Shown piece after piece: positions 47,072 to 58,100 of a stretch of DNA of 64,000 nucleotides. The DNA comes from Callipepla californica brunnescens. Taxonomy: Eukaryota > Chordata > Aves > Galliformes > Odontophoridae. The notes under the pieces are model-generated. The model was not told the DNA's origin, did no database searches, and saw nothing but the letters and a program-made list of their open reading frames with translations. Within the stretch, counting starts at the first letter, position 1, and the number at the start of each line of letters is the position of its first letter. A program made the position numbers and the translations under genes. Location: NCBI GenBank assembly GCA_023055505.1, contig JALIRH010000010.1, positions 2,977,501-3,041,500 of the forward strand. Reading direction: 5' to 3'.

Positions 47072-50069
47072 GTGGGTAGATGAAGGTATCTGGGGGTGTC
47101 TACAGTTTCTCATTTTCACATCTTTGCAGGCCAAGGACTGGGTACAAGAGGAGATGACATGGGACCTCTCCATAGGACAGTCTGGGAATGAGGTCTGGGG
47201 CTCTTAGAGGTGTCTGGAAAACCAGATACAGACTTCAGAGCAGAGGCACCTACAGAGAGGGTGTGCAGGAATCAGAACAGTTCACGAAGGAAGAAATATT
47301 TTTACTAACCAGGCCTTATGAGTGAAGTTGGCAGCTGATAACGTAGAGGTAGATGTTTCAATGGATGGAGAGATTTTACTCATCTCGTTTCCAAATTCTT
47401 GCACTCAAGGACAGAAGCTAAGCCCTGCCCAGAAACAGAGGAAAAGCCCTCACAGCTTATTAAAGCAAAAGTGCATTCCCATAGTGTTGAGGGAGAGAGT
47501 ATAGCAGTTGTAAAAAGCAGCCTGTGGAGATGTACATGGTGCACTATTTTCCTGTTAAGATTTGTGAAGATCAGGCTTTGTTGTGTGGCGCTGAACTGTA
47601 GCTTAGAACATACACTGTTGCTACCCAGTGACTTGGGAATAGCTGGAGTAAAAACAACAGGAATAAAAAATGCAAACAGAGTTTCTACTCAGTTTTACTC
47701 TTATCCTAAGGATTCTGTACTACGTTTCATACAGGATGTCAATCTGTTTGTTTCTAAATGGCAATAAGTTTATTTCTACCAGGTAGAAATTGTGGTTTTA
47801 AATTCCTAATTTTAAATTGAAAATTTCATCTTTACCATCTGAGATCTATTGATTAATTTTCTTTTGTACATCTAAAAGTGTGTTTTAAGAAGGAAATGTA
47901 AGCTCACAGGTCACTGCTACAGTAAGCGGTCAAGTTACTTACTATTTGGGAGCAAATAATTGCTGAGATTTCTAATATCATTTATAATAATGAAAGCGTG
48001 TCAGTATTTTTCTGTATATTATTGGAGTCTGTGTGAATTGTGGTCTTGAAGGTTTGTTGTTTTTTTTCTTGAAAGGATATAGGAGCATTTCTAGGAGTTT
48101 TCCATGGATAACAGGAGGTGGTAGAACTCCCTTCCTGTCGCATAGGTTTCAAGTAAAATATTATGTGGCTGCAGATCATTTCTTGACAGTTCACTTACCA
48201 TAATGCTCTTTGCTTCCTTACAGTAATGGAAGTGACTCAGCCAGCAATAGTACTTGCCAACAGGCAAGGAGTTGCCAGTTTGGTGTGTAACTACAAGCAC
48301 ATTGGGAATGCAAAGGAAATTCGAGTGACTTTGCTCAAACAGACGGGTGACAAGTTCACAGAAATTTGTGCTTCAACCTACACGACGGAATTTAAAATGT
48401 TCAGTGTGGAAGAGGTTATTCAGTGCCACGTTAGCCCGAGCCGAAACAATGTGACCCTTACCCTCACAGGCCTGCAAGCTAATGATACTGGTCTTTATGT
48501 CTGCAAGATGGAGCGGATGTACCCTCCACCGTACTTCATGAACAAGGGAAACGGGACGCAACTCTATGTCATTGGTAAGCCAAGCAGCTTTCCAGTACTG
48601 TGATATTCCCACCCTACAAATGTTGCTGCAGAGTGCTGTTCACAGGACACAAAGCTGAACACTGATTCAGGCTTTGAGAATCATGCTCTTATTCCGTTAG
48701 TGTCTCCCTGTAGACACCTAACGCAGACATGCAATGTATTTAGCAATCTGTGGCTGTTCGACAGCATACACAATATCATACAGTATACATGTTGTGTCCA
48801 GGAAGTTGGGAATGTCAGCGCAGAAACAGAAAAGAGTGAAGCATTTGTTCTTATGCACGTAAAACCTATTTTCACTGGAGTTTGAATGGGCAGGGTAGTA
48901 CCCTGGGATAGTAAATGGTAGAGAAAAGCAGTATGGATGTTAATCTTTGACTCTAGGGGCTTCTTTCTGATGCTCATGTGTGATGTGAGTTGTGTAATAT
49001 GATATGTTTTAGATCCAGAACCTTGTCCAGACACTGCCACATATCTCTGGGTATTAGGAGCTACTGCCTCAGGATTCTTTCTTTACAGCATCATCATCTC
49101 ATCCATTGTCGTGGGCAAAGTGGTAAGTCCTATCAGTTCACCCCATCCTGCTAAGAATACCCCTTTGCGTGCCAAGAACAAGAAGAAAGAAATGAGAACA
49201 GAGGAGAATGTTTGGAACAAGTGCACTGGGATGACAGATTTCCATTTTACTGGTGCAATGCGGTACTGATGCAATGATGCAAAAGAACTTTCTGGATTTA
49301 CTATTTCAAATTGTTTATGACTCAGTTGTGCTGCCAGAGTACCAGAAAACAGTCAGCTCATCTCAGTTGAACTCATTCTTGGCTTAGGTTTAAGTGCTTA
49401 GAACAGGCTGGAGTCTTGGATACTTCTGATATCAAGGCAACAGTCTTCAGGTGTACTCTGATTTCACACAGTTGATTCATACAAGGTCCCAGGATTTGAT
49501 TTTTACTTTCCTCACTATTTATCTCTGTGCAAAGAAAATGTAAAAAAGCTTCCCCCTGTGACAGAAAGGAATTGTAACTCATAGCATATTTATCTTCACA
49601 GCTACAAACTTCTGCATAGGACAAAAGCATAAGAAATATAAAACTGGTTTCATTTTTCAGTGGGGATCTGGAGTGTAGAAATAAAACTGATCCCAAAGCA
49701 TAAACCAAAATAGTATTCCCGTCCTTGCATTTCAATCTGCTCTTGTCTCTAGAAGCTAAATGAGAAAGTCTGGAGTCAACAATCATTCACAGTTCTGAGC
49801 CAATGCTGTACTTTAATAAGAGCACCTTTAAAGTGCTATTTGAATGGCAGGACTCTATCATTTCTTAAATGGATTCTGTAACTCCTAATTCTCCCTCAAA
49901 TACGTGTAATAGACAATCTGCAAAGAGAAGTGATCACATGTTTATTTTCCTGTCTTCCCTTGTTTTACAGATCCAGAGAAGACGACGCCTCACTACTGGG
50001 GTCTATGTGAAAATGCCTTCTGAAAAGCTAGAGAAAAAAGTGATTCCATTTCACATTACTGTTAACTGA
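47014..50069 (+). CDS. CTLA4: CTLA4 (CD152), inhibitory T-cell receptor (4 exons)
   Basis: CTLA4 competes with CD28 for CD80/CD86 on T cells and damps activation, cycling between surface and endosomes. The coding sequence is join(47014-47071, 48224-48574, 49013-49122, 49971-50069) and gives 205 residues with intron phases 1, 1 and 0, the same as CD28. Parts: signal peptide 1-18 (A-S-A site); IgV domain about 20-136 with cysteines 41, 68, 87 and 113; MYPPPY at 118-123; stalk with EPCPD (C141), the conserved interchain cysteine; membrane span about 147-170; basic RRRR; YVKM at 185-188. Sequons are N95, N106 and N129. The protein is shorter than the human one mainly through its leader. The second tail tyrosine of mammals is replaced by phenylalanine. 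Confidence 0.97.
47072..48223 (+). other. CTLA4: CTLA4 intron 1
   Basis: This intron is 1152 bases, with donor gtgggt and acceptor 'ttccttacag'. It contains no recognised gene or mobile element. An open frame at 47399-47767 lacks any domain and overlaps no splice signal of note; I regard it as chance. Confidence 0.88.
48224..48574 (+). CDS. CTLA4: CTLA4 exon 2 (IgV domain)
   Basis: This 351-base exon encodes residues 20 (part) to 136. The opening 'MEVTQPAIVLA' matches the mammalian 'MHVAQPAVVLA'. Cysteines 41 and 113 and cysteines 68 and 87 make the two family disulphides. 'DTGLYVCKMERMYPPPY' holds the V-domain signature and the ligand loop. Three sequons are present (N95, N106, N129). The acceptor 'cttacag|taatgg' and donor 'attg|gtaagc' are good, phase 1 on both sides. 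Confidence 0.97.
48575..49012 (+). other. CTLA4: CTLA4 intron 2
   Basis: This intron is 438 bases, with donor gtaagc and acceptor 'gatatgttttag'. No other feature was seen. Confidence 0.92.
49013..49122 (+). CDS. CTLA4: CTLA4 exon 3 (stalk and membrane span)
   Basis: This 110-base exon encodes residues 137-173. The stalk DPEPCPD keeps cysteine C141, which by family knowledge links the homodimer. The hydrophobic span is about Y147 to V170, followed by GKV. The donor is 'aaagtg|gtaagt', phase 0. Because the exon begins in phase 1 and ends in phase 0, skipping it changes the frame of exon 4 (see findings). Confidence 0.96.
49123..49970 (+). other. CTLA4: CTLA4 intron 3
   Basis: This intron is 848 bases, with donor gtaagt and acceptor 'ccttgttttacag'. 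A 137-codon open frame runs on the minus strand (49373-49786) but has no recognised domain, so I regard it as chance. Confidence 0.92.
49971..50069 (+). CDS. CTLA4: CTLA4 exon 4 (cytoplasmic tail)
   Basis: This exon encodes residues 174-205 and the TGA at 50067-50069. IQRRRRL is followed by TTGVYVKM, almost identical to mammals. Y185-V-K-M188 is the site for AP-2 (unphosphorylated) and PI3K/SHP-2 (phosphorylated). The distal end reads PFHITVN where human has PYFIPIN, so the second tyrosine is absent. Confidence 0.97.
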   Translation: MQRRRRLTTGVYVKMPSEKLEKKVIPFHITVN

Positions 50070-50313
50070 AATGAGGAGAAAGAGAGCCTGTTTCCTAGAT
50101 TGAATGGAGGATCTGCTAATTGACTTAAGTAATAAAGTGTACTGTCTTATTACAAAGGTGTACTGGAAAGAGAGAAAATATTCTTTGTAACTTCTATAGT
50201 TTGGAGGATAATAAATAGTTTGTGCATTAATATATCAAAGTTAACCCTGTCACATATAAATGGCTATGTTAGGCCATTGATTTTTTAAGTTGTATTGTAC
50301 CAATATGTAGTCC

Positions 50314-50337
50314 ATATATATATACATATATATGTAT
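50314..50337. repeat. CTLA4: (AT)n tract in CTLA4 3' UTR
   Basis: A 24-base alternating A/T tract with a single C and a G interruption lies about 245 bases after the CTLA4 stop. Human CTLA4 also carries an (AT)n microsatellite in its 3' UTR; whether the two are related by descent is unknown. Confidence 0.85.
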
Positions 50338-50907
50338 AGCATTAAGAGCTATTGCTGTTGCAGCTGAACATCATATTGTCACATTGTGCCATGTCTACTG
50401 ATAAACTGAAATCCAAACACTATTAAGACAGAGGCTTTTGTATCATTGCAAAGTTAATCCTACAGGTCTGAGGGGAGGAGGCAGAGGAGCACACTAATGC
50501 ACAAAGGAATGTTGACTTGTTTCCATGCAGTGCTATTTATTGGTTCAATTTCTTGTACTAGTGCTCTGTGCTTCCACAAAGCTATCACTGTAGGCTGGCA
50601 CTGATGATACTGCTGCTCTAAAAGCCTGATCTCAGCCTTTCTCTGGCACTATCTCCCAGCAGAGCTGTACTGGAGTAAACACTGATGATATCTGAGCCAA
50701 TGCTGACAGCACGGTTGGAGGGAAAGGCTGCCCAGCAGGAGACCTCTTGGGCTGTTGCTGGGAGGATGTTCCAGCTCTGCTGGAGCCTCGAGTTTTACAA
50801 ATGCTAAATTAGCATCTATCCAAGAGGCAGAAATATGTTTTGTGTTTAACTATTTTCCATGAAAATACTGACAGTGTATAATCTTGTTTATTAGTTATGT
50901 ACTATTC

Positions 50908-50913
50908 AATAAA
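50908..50913 (+). terminator. CTLA4: Polyadenylation signal, CTLA4
   Basis: AATAAA within 'tattcaataaaaatc', followed within 30 bases by a T-rich stretch. It is the best candidate for the main message end; alternatives are AATAAA at 50131 and 50210. Confidence 0.55.
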
Positions 50914-50934
50914 AATCTTGAAGCTTTGCCCAAT

Positions 50935-52500
50935 TCCAAGTTCATTTCATTTCTTATTCACCATTCTCAGAAGCAACAGGAAGTGGCTACATGTTAGAAA
51001 GCAGTGATGACAAGATGAACCTTTCCCCTCTAACCCTATGTTTTGCCCTTCTGAGGAGGCTTGGGTGCTCATGGCAACACCTACTTTCTCAGCTCTTCTC
51101 CTCAGATGTCACCATTAAAATCTTCCAAGTCTTCAGTTTCTCTAGTTAGACCTGATGTGTTGTGATTTAGAGATGCTACCACACACCTTTACACTTCCAG
51201 CAAAGTTACTTTCTTGCAGAAGGTAACTATCAACTTTGGTAGTATCTCCTGTACCTGTTTATACAAAACCCTAGTTCTAGTTTCAAATCCTGTTTTCTTT
51301 GCACCTCTTCAACCCTCACTAAATTCTACCTGAAAAACAAAGTTTCTGGAGCTTAAAAACCATTTAAGCCTCCTCACTTACTATCTACCATTTTAACTCT
51401 TTGCTATTAAAATTTCACCTTACAGCCTCAAAACAAGACAGTATGTATCTCCACTTAATAGTTGTGAATCCACCTTCTTGGCTCCATAACTGTGATCAAA
51501 TCCTCACAGTCCACTGTAACACATTCCTGCAGTGGCAGCAGAACACCAAATCTCATTGATTTTTCAGTTAGCTTTTCCCCTTTTTCCCTTTCACCTCACA
51601 CCAGCTCACACTGTAAAAACAAATGTTCACATTCTCAACTTGCCAACAACTCAGATGTTTGCAGGTGCCAACTGCTTTCTCAGGGTTCACCTACAATTGC
51701 AAAGCATTAAGTAAAAGTAGTATCTGGTGACACAACCTTTTACTGAAGGTGTTCTATTACTCTATCATTAGTCTGGGATTTTTTCCCCAGTTTTCCACCA
51801 ATTTGGAGTTTTGGGGATTAAAAATTGTCTAAGATCACACAGGTGACCACGGTGCATAACATACAAATTTCTGCCTATTCAACTGCAGCCTGCTAAAAGA
51901 AATGTGTTCTGTGACTGCCAAAACTAGATTGGACCCACACACCCACTTGTTGGAGCTGTAAATTTTTCCAGTGAATTTACTCTAGTAAAGCAAGAATAAT
52001 TATTCAGGGTAATATTTTTTCCACTAGAGGAAGTAGTAGCTCAGATATTCCCTGAATTGTGTTTTATTCCTAGTCAGGAACCAACTGCTTCTTCTTTCTT
52101 TCTCTCCTTTGACAATTCCTATGCACTGGAACAAAGTGCTTCCTTTTCTTAATCAATTTAAAAGCACCTAAAGTAAATGATGTTCCAAATCTGTCCCTCC
52201 AGTGTAAAGGGATACTTTGGGCCTCTATCAACAATCTCATGACAGCTGGCCATGGACCTGAGTCACCACAGAATCTGTGGACATTCCAATTCATGTTCAT
52301 TGCTGATAGGTAAGTCTACCATACTTGGGTCTCCTGCATCCAATGGAACTATTCCTTCTCATTGCAACAGCATTTCTCTAAGACATTCAAATTATAATGA
52401 TCAGGGGAGAATTCTGACTTAAAAAAAATAAATACAGGCTGCTGAATTAGTCAAATAGTGAAGATTATGGAACACCTGAGCAGAAACAATTATCTCATAA
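50935..52500. other. Intergenic DNA downstream of CTLA4
   Basis: No gene or recognised repeat was seen. Open frames here are short and unsupported. Confidence 0.65.
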
Positions 52501-52502
52501 CC

Positions 52503-52593
52503 TGTGCAACCTGGTCTAGGGTGCCTGCTTTCGCAGGGGGGGTGGGCTAGATTATCTCTGGAGGTCCCTTCCAACCCCTACAGTTCTGTGATA
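52503..52593 (+). mobile_element. CR1 LINE 3' end fragment
   Basis: 'caacctggtctagggtgcctg', 'ggtgggctagattatctctgg' and 'aggtcccttccaaccccta' ending 'ttctgtgat' match the sense-strand CR1 3' end. A strongly 5'-truncated copy of about 90 bases. Confidence 0.88.
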
Positions 52594-54244
52594 CAGCAAT
52601 AGAAGTATTTTGTGTTGCTCCTGCACTTAAGTAACTCCTGGTATGATATTCACTAAATATTGTATTGGAAATGACTTTGTTCAAATTTGGTTGAAACCAA
52701 AACTTTTTTCAACCTTTTTTTTTTTCATTTTTGCAGTGCTGAATTTTCTCTGGCTCTCCTTACTACTGCAGTGGCCTTCCCTGACCTAAGTGACACTAAG
52801 CATGCATTGCCATTTTTGTTCTAAGTCAGATTTTCATTTTGAATATTCTAGCAGAGGAATAGGTGCACTTAAATAAGCAGACATAGCAATGAAGGCTAAA
52901 GTGGGATTTCAGTTCAGATTCTATTGACATATTACTCTCATAATTTATATCTGGAACTACAGAGATGAGTGGAGTCTGCAGAGATGTTATTTCTGCCTAT
53001 CTCCATATGGTCCATATGGCAGCTAGCTCTGAAGAGTGTAGAGCTCAGCCCTCAGTGAATTTCCATTCCTCTGATGCCTGTGCTGACCTTTAGAACCTAG
53101 AGCCCTGTGCTGTTCCCTAACACATGGGAGGTTATCCTGCCACGATCAGCACTCAAATAAATACATAAAGAAATAAAAATAAAAACTTTTGCAAAATCAG
53201 ATATCATTTTCTTTCAGAATACAGCAGTACCAATATAAAGAGTGTCTACTCAGTCACTGAACATCTCAGGAAATGCAATAACATGGAAATACTAACTCTG
53301 GGAAGAATATGAAAAGCAAAGGCTAAAGGATATGGACTCAGAAGAATTTGCCACTCTTTGGAGCTTTAAAAACATTACCAAATATCTTACCTGGACAAAT
53401 AATGAGTCTATGCTTCGTGGTGACATTAAGGAAGAGCCTCTTTTGATGTCCACTTTACCCAGACAGAAGATTAATCTGTTAGAGAAACAGAAACAGTGAG
53501 TTTGTGGCTGCATCTGTGTGGGCATTCACATGTATACTTGTCTGCATCAAATAAAACAGCATACATACACACATTGATATTCTACTTTCATTTTCATCTC
53601 ATTTTTATATGAAGATTTTTTCTCCATGCAGTTTTCAATTATAAGAGTCCTAGCTGATGCATTAAATGTATGAGAAAAGCCTCCCACTTGGCTATTCTAT
53701 GAGTCGGCAATGAGTGGTCTATCACATTAGCATTAGAGATTTTCCTGTGAAATATTCAGATTTTCCACTCTGAGGATGAATATGTGAATCTGAAGTCATT
53801 ACTTTGTTAGGCATTGAGATCTATAGGGAAAACTCAGTTACCCTTTTTTCCACAGATCCTTAAAGAGAAATATAAAAATCAAGGATCCTTAGGCCCTCCA
53901 GCTCAGCCTAGACCCTGTTGCGATTCTTGAATTCTGAACTTTGCTCAGGATACACCTGGGCCTAATTCCTGCTTGGTTTTTTCTCTTTTTCTTTTTTCTT
54001 TTCGATAACAGCCACCTCCATTGGCCAAGTAACTGCTAGCTAGCTTAATACAATTCCTGTTCAAGTACTAACTTTAAACTTTGTAGCTCTAGAAAGTATG
54101 AGAATTTGCATGGGGAGCTGTGGCAAGGTTTGGAGGCAATACTCATTGAGGACTGGCTTCTTCCTTTTATCAGAGACAAGTTATTAATGAGGAGAGAGGC
54201 CTGAAAAAATGAAAAAAGAAAGCAAGCACCCATCTTCCCCCCTT

Positions 54245-54282
54245 CCTTAGTCATGAATAACCATGAATAACCATGACTAAGG
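54245..54282. repeat. 11-base perfect inverted repeat
   Basis: CCTTAGTCATG (54245-54255) and CATGACTAAGG (54272-54282) are exact reverse complements around a 16-base spacer. The spacer holds a partial direct repeat of 'catgaataac'. It could form a hairpin. No gene lies nearby. Confidence 0.85.
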
Positions 54283-55043
54283 AGGTATGCTTCTAAAAGG
54301 AGAGACATAAATAGGAATCATATGATGTAGCTGAGAGTTACGTCATGACACTCAAACCAAAGAAGGTTGGTGTACAGCAGATGGTTTTATACATTACTAA
54401 AAACAATTTATTCTTGACATTTGTAAACTGCATGCTTGCTTGAGCTCATACATGGTACTTTGAGCCAGTTTCTCTCACAGCTACACTGTGGGACCTCTAC
54501 ATTCCCTGGGAATATAATGCAATTTTGAGTGCAGGCTGATGAACGGGGAAGAAAAAGGGGTGGAGGAGGTTAAATTCAGAATTTTGAGCTGTAGAGAAAG
54601 ATGTAAGAATAACAAATACATAGCACCATACTCTGTTGAGCCTGCAGATTCCTGAGCACTTGTGCATGGTTATTCCTGTATTTCTGTGTAGAGATACTCA
54701 GCACTTACGTGACTGTTATCATTTTGTTTGAAGGTTTAATGTGACAAAGGAACAGTCTAATTTAAAAGTAGTTTTATATTGCATATCAAAGAAGAACGTT
54801 GGGGAACTATTACATGTTTGAAGATATTAAAAGTTACCGATAGAAGATCTTAGTAAGGAATGGTTCTAAAAATTGTCCCTGAAATTACTGTAATAATTTT
54901 GTTTTTGCTAGAAACAGAGCAAGCACAATTTCAGGTAGGTGACAGAATTTCATTTGGGATCATTAACTATTTTTGTTGATATGACATGGAAGATATTTTT
55001 GTGAAGTAGAAGTTTATTAGCAACTAAAAATGTCACAATTCAT

Positions 55044-55044
55044 T

Positions 55045-55140
<96 letters not shown>
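55044..55140. repeat. (TTTC)n microsatellite
   Basis: About 97 bases of perfect TTTC tetranucleotide, equivalent to GAAA on the minus strand. Length is likely variable. Confidence 0.97.
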
Positions 55141-58100
55141 AACTTTTAAAATAGAGATTTCTCTCATTTTCCAAAGTCAGCTGTCTTAACCACAGTTGTG
55201 GTTTCATGGCCTAATGAACAGTTTTTAGCGATGGTGAAGTTACAATTGAATACATTTTTCTGTTTCTTCACTGACTTTTTTTCTCCTTTATTCTCTGCTG
55301 GCTTTTGTTTAAAAAAAAAGTAGTTTTTTAACATACTCAGTTTGATCTGCTTCATTTTCTGCTCTGGGGTGAGACATTTCTGCACAACACTTCAGTCCTG
55401 TTCAAACATCCACGTGATTCAGTTGAAGTACAAAACTGTTCATGTTACTTTTGCTCACTGGAGAAGCAACAGGCAAGCTTCTTACAGCACAAATGGTAAG
55501 GCTGAGGCCTTTTTCAGTGTAAGTATTCTACAAATTGAAAACAATACGTGATTGTGGACAAAATTAGGGTTAAAGAACATGAATTAATTCTGTTCTAGTA
55601 CAACATTTATTGGCATGCAATTTTCTTGCATGCATGCCATGTAGTGCTTCTTTATTCTCCAATATAATTGATAATAGAAAAGCATATCTTACTTATTAGT
55701 TACAATAGAACCAGTTTGTCAGTTTAATGAAATACTGACAACTGTTCGAAGTGGAAGGAAATGTACTGAGAGCTATTTATTTTCATTAGAAACTTGTTAC
55801 AAATAGAGCAGTCGTTAGAGAGTCATCTTTGGTATCACTGACAGTAACAAGGCAGCCAAGTTATCCTGGCACAGTGAGTGAAAATCATGGCAGAAACCTG
55901 AAGCCACATAGCAGGAACCAGACATCACCCTGACTGGACAAAGAATATGCCAAGACATTTTTCTTTCGTCACTGGACTGCTTCTGGATTAGGTTTTGGTT
56001 ATCTTTTCAAAAACAAGCAATACCTCAATTATAAGGAAAACTGAATTTCTCCTATAATTACTGATTCCAATGGATAGGACTTTTACAGCACCTCCTGTGA
56101 TAAGATATGCATAACAACTGAGAGAGCTTGAATTACTGGGTAACATCTAGTTGGACCATGCAGTGCTGTGGGAGGTGTTCACTGCTGTTCAGCTCTGCCT
56201 TGTGATGCAGCAGCTTGTCTTGAAAGCTGGTCAAAAGCAGCTGAATGCTTTGCTCTTCCTAACCAGGATCAGTGCCTTGGATGTGGCTTTTCTGTGAGAA
56301 ATGAACATTTATGTTTGGTCTGACAGCTCTGACAGAAAGAGTCATCATTTGCATGATGTATGTAGGTAGGATTGCTGTTTTTATATAAACAAAAATAGCA
56401 CCACCTAGCAAATGCTCCATGCTTCTTTCAACCTACCATTTGAGTGGTCAGACCACAAAGACTCCTACAGCTCGAAACACTCAGGCAATAAATGAATCCT
56501 GCTTTACATGAAATGAGTTACTCTTAACTTACTGTACCATAAGCAGGTCCCAGTTCTTCTTTTAGAGATTCTCCTTGGGAAATGTGGATTCCTTGAATCA
56601 GTAATGAAAGGGGCCAGCACAAGTGCTGCTTGCTTTTGCAGTTTCCTTCCATAGTGCAAGCAGGTTGGCAAGTACTAACTTCTACAGCACTTAGTAATGG
56701 GCACTTGCATCATCATGAACCATAAGAAACATCTAAACCTCTTTATTTGCTGTGAAAATTCTCATTGAAAATTATCTCTGTTGGCCTTCAGCCATGCTAC
56801 AGAGACCTCTCTACGTGCAGGTGTATGGAGAATGCTGAGGTGTTTGAAGTTCTGTAGAAATTCAGATAAGAGTCATTTTATTCTTCTATGTTTTTAGAGT
56901 CTGTATTCTTAGCTACCAGGCAGAGTGTCTAATTGCTGCTACTGTCATCTTTTTACTTCATTTGAATCAATGCAAATACAACAAACAGGTGATTCCTTTA
57001 CCTGTGCTAGAAACAATGCTAGGTGGTACTATGGAAACACAAAACCTGCTCTAATTTATTTGTATCATGCAGTTTAAAAACTTTGATGCCACTAAGTGTT
57101 TGAAAATGGGAGAAATAACTGGTGGGGGGAGAGGGGGGGAACAAGAGCTAAAAATAACCTGCACCTGAAACTGTTATAAATTATGGTATGCTAACAGCAC
57201 TTAATCAAGATCAGAAAGCAAAACAGTTCATTTCTCTGTAGCTTATCAAATCCTTCTGGTAAATGACACTCTGGAAACATTCAATAGCTTCATAACTGGC
57301 TGACTTAATGTTTTACATGCAGGAAAGATAGCTAGAACAGCAGTAATCAGCAGAATACATTGGTTTCATAGTTGAGCTTATGTGAGGTGCTACATTGTGT
57401 GGGTAGCATTTATAAGAGCTCTCTCATTTTTAATTCTGCAGCAAAGATGACTGTCTGCTTCACAAATTAATAATGTTTTCCTTTCTCTTATAATGCAAAA
57501 CTAATTCATGATACTGTATTTTATTTTATGACAATTTTTTAATCTGCTATTTACAGTACTCTCATTAAAATGGAACTTCTTTTAAGCTCTTCTCTCTACT
57601 CATCTCTCTTTGATAATGTGATGTAATTATACCAATAGGTGTCAAACTCCTGTTTCTCCCTCTCATGTGTGAATGACAGACGAACATCCTGGTTAAAAAT
57701 TCTTCACATTAATGTCATTGTTTAGAATGTATTGTTCAGATATGCTGCCATTATTGTTTCTCATGTTTTTACTTCATATTTTATAATTAAGAAAGACCAA
57801 GCTTCCATATCAGTTTTATTAAATATAGTGGTTGCTCAACTACCCCTGATCACAAGGTGCTGTTTGTGCTGTGATAGGGCTAGATAAGGCTGCTTCACTT
57901 TCAGGTTTCAGATGCCTCAGAGTGAAATATACTTTAAACATCTGCTTTATGGTTCCTGGAACTAAGGCAGTCATAATCCTAAGTGTAGGCATGTATTTCC
58001 GCTCTCCTCTTTCATTTATCAACAGTGGAAGCTCCATGGGACCAGACTGTTAGTGAATATACAAGACAGTTAGGAAGGCAAATAAGGGGACACAGGATAT

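Larger units (their letters stand above)
50070..50932 (+). other. CTLA4: CTLA4 3' UTR (probable extent)
   Basis: After the stop the sequence is AT-rich, with AATAAA at 50131-50136, 50210-50215 and 50908-50913. The last is followed by a GT-poor but T-rich stretch and would give a 3' UTR of about 860 bases; the first two would give very short UTRs. An AT dinucleotide tract lies inside at 50314-50337. Confidence 0.6.

Noticed and set aside
49373..49786. A 137-codon minus-strand open frame in CTLA4 intron 3
   Set aside because: No recognised domain and no supporting signals. It is antisense to an intron.
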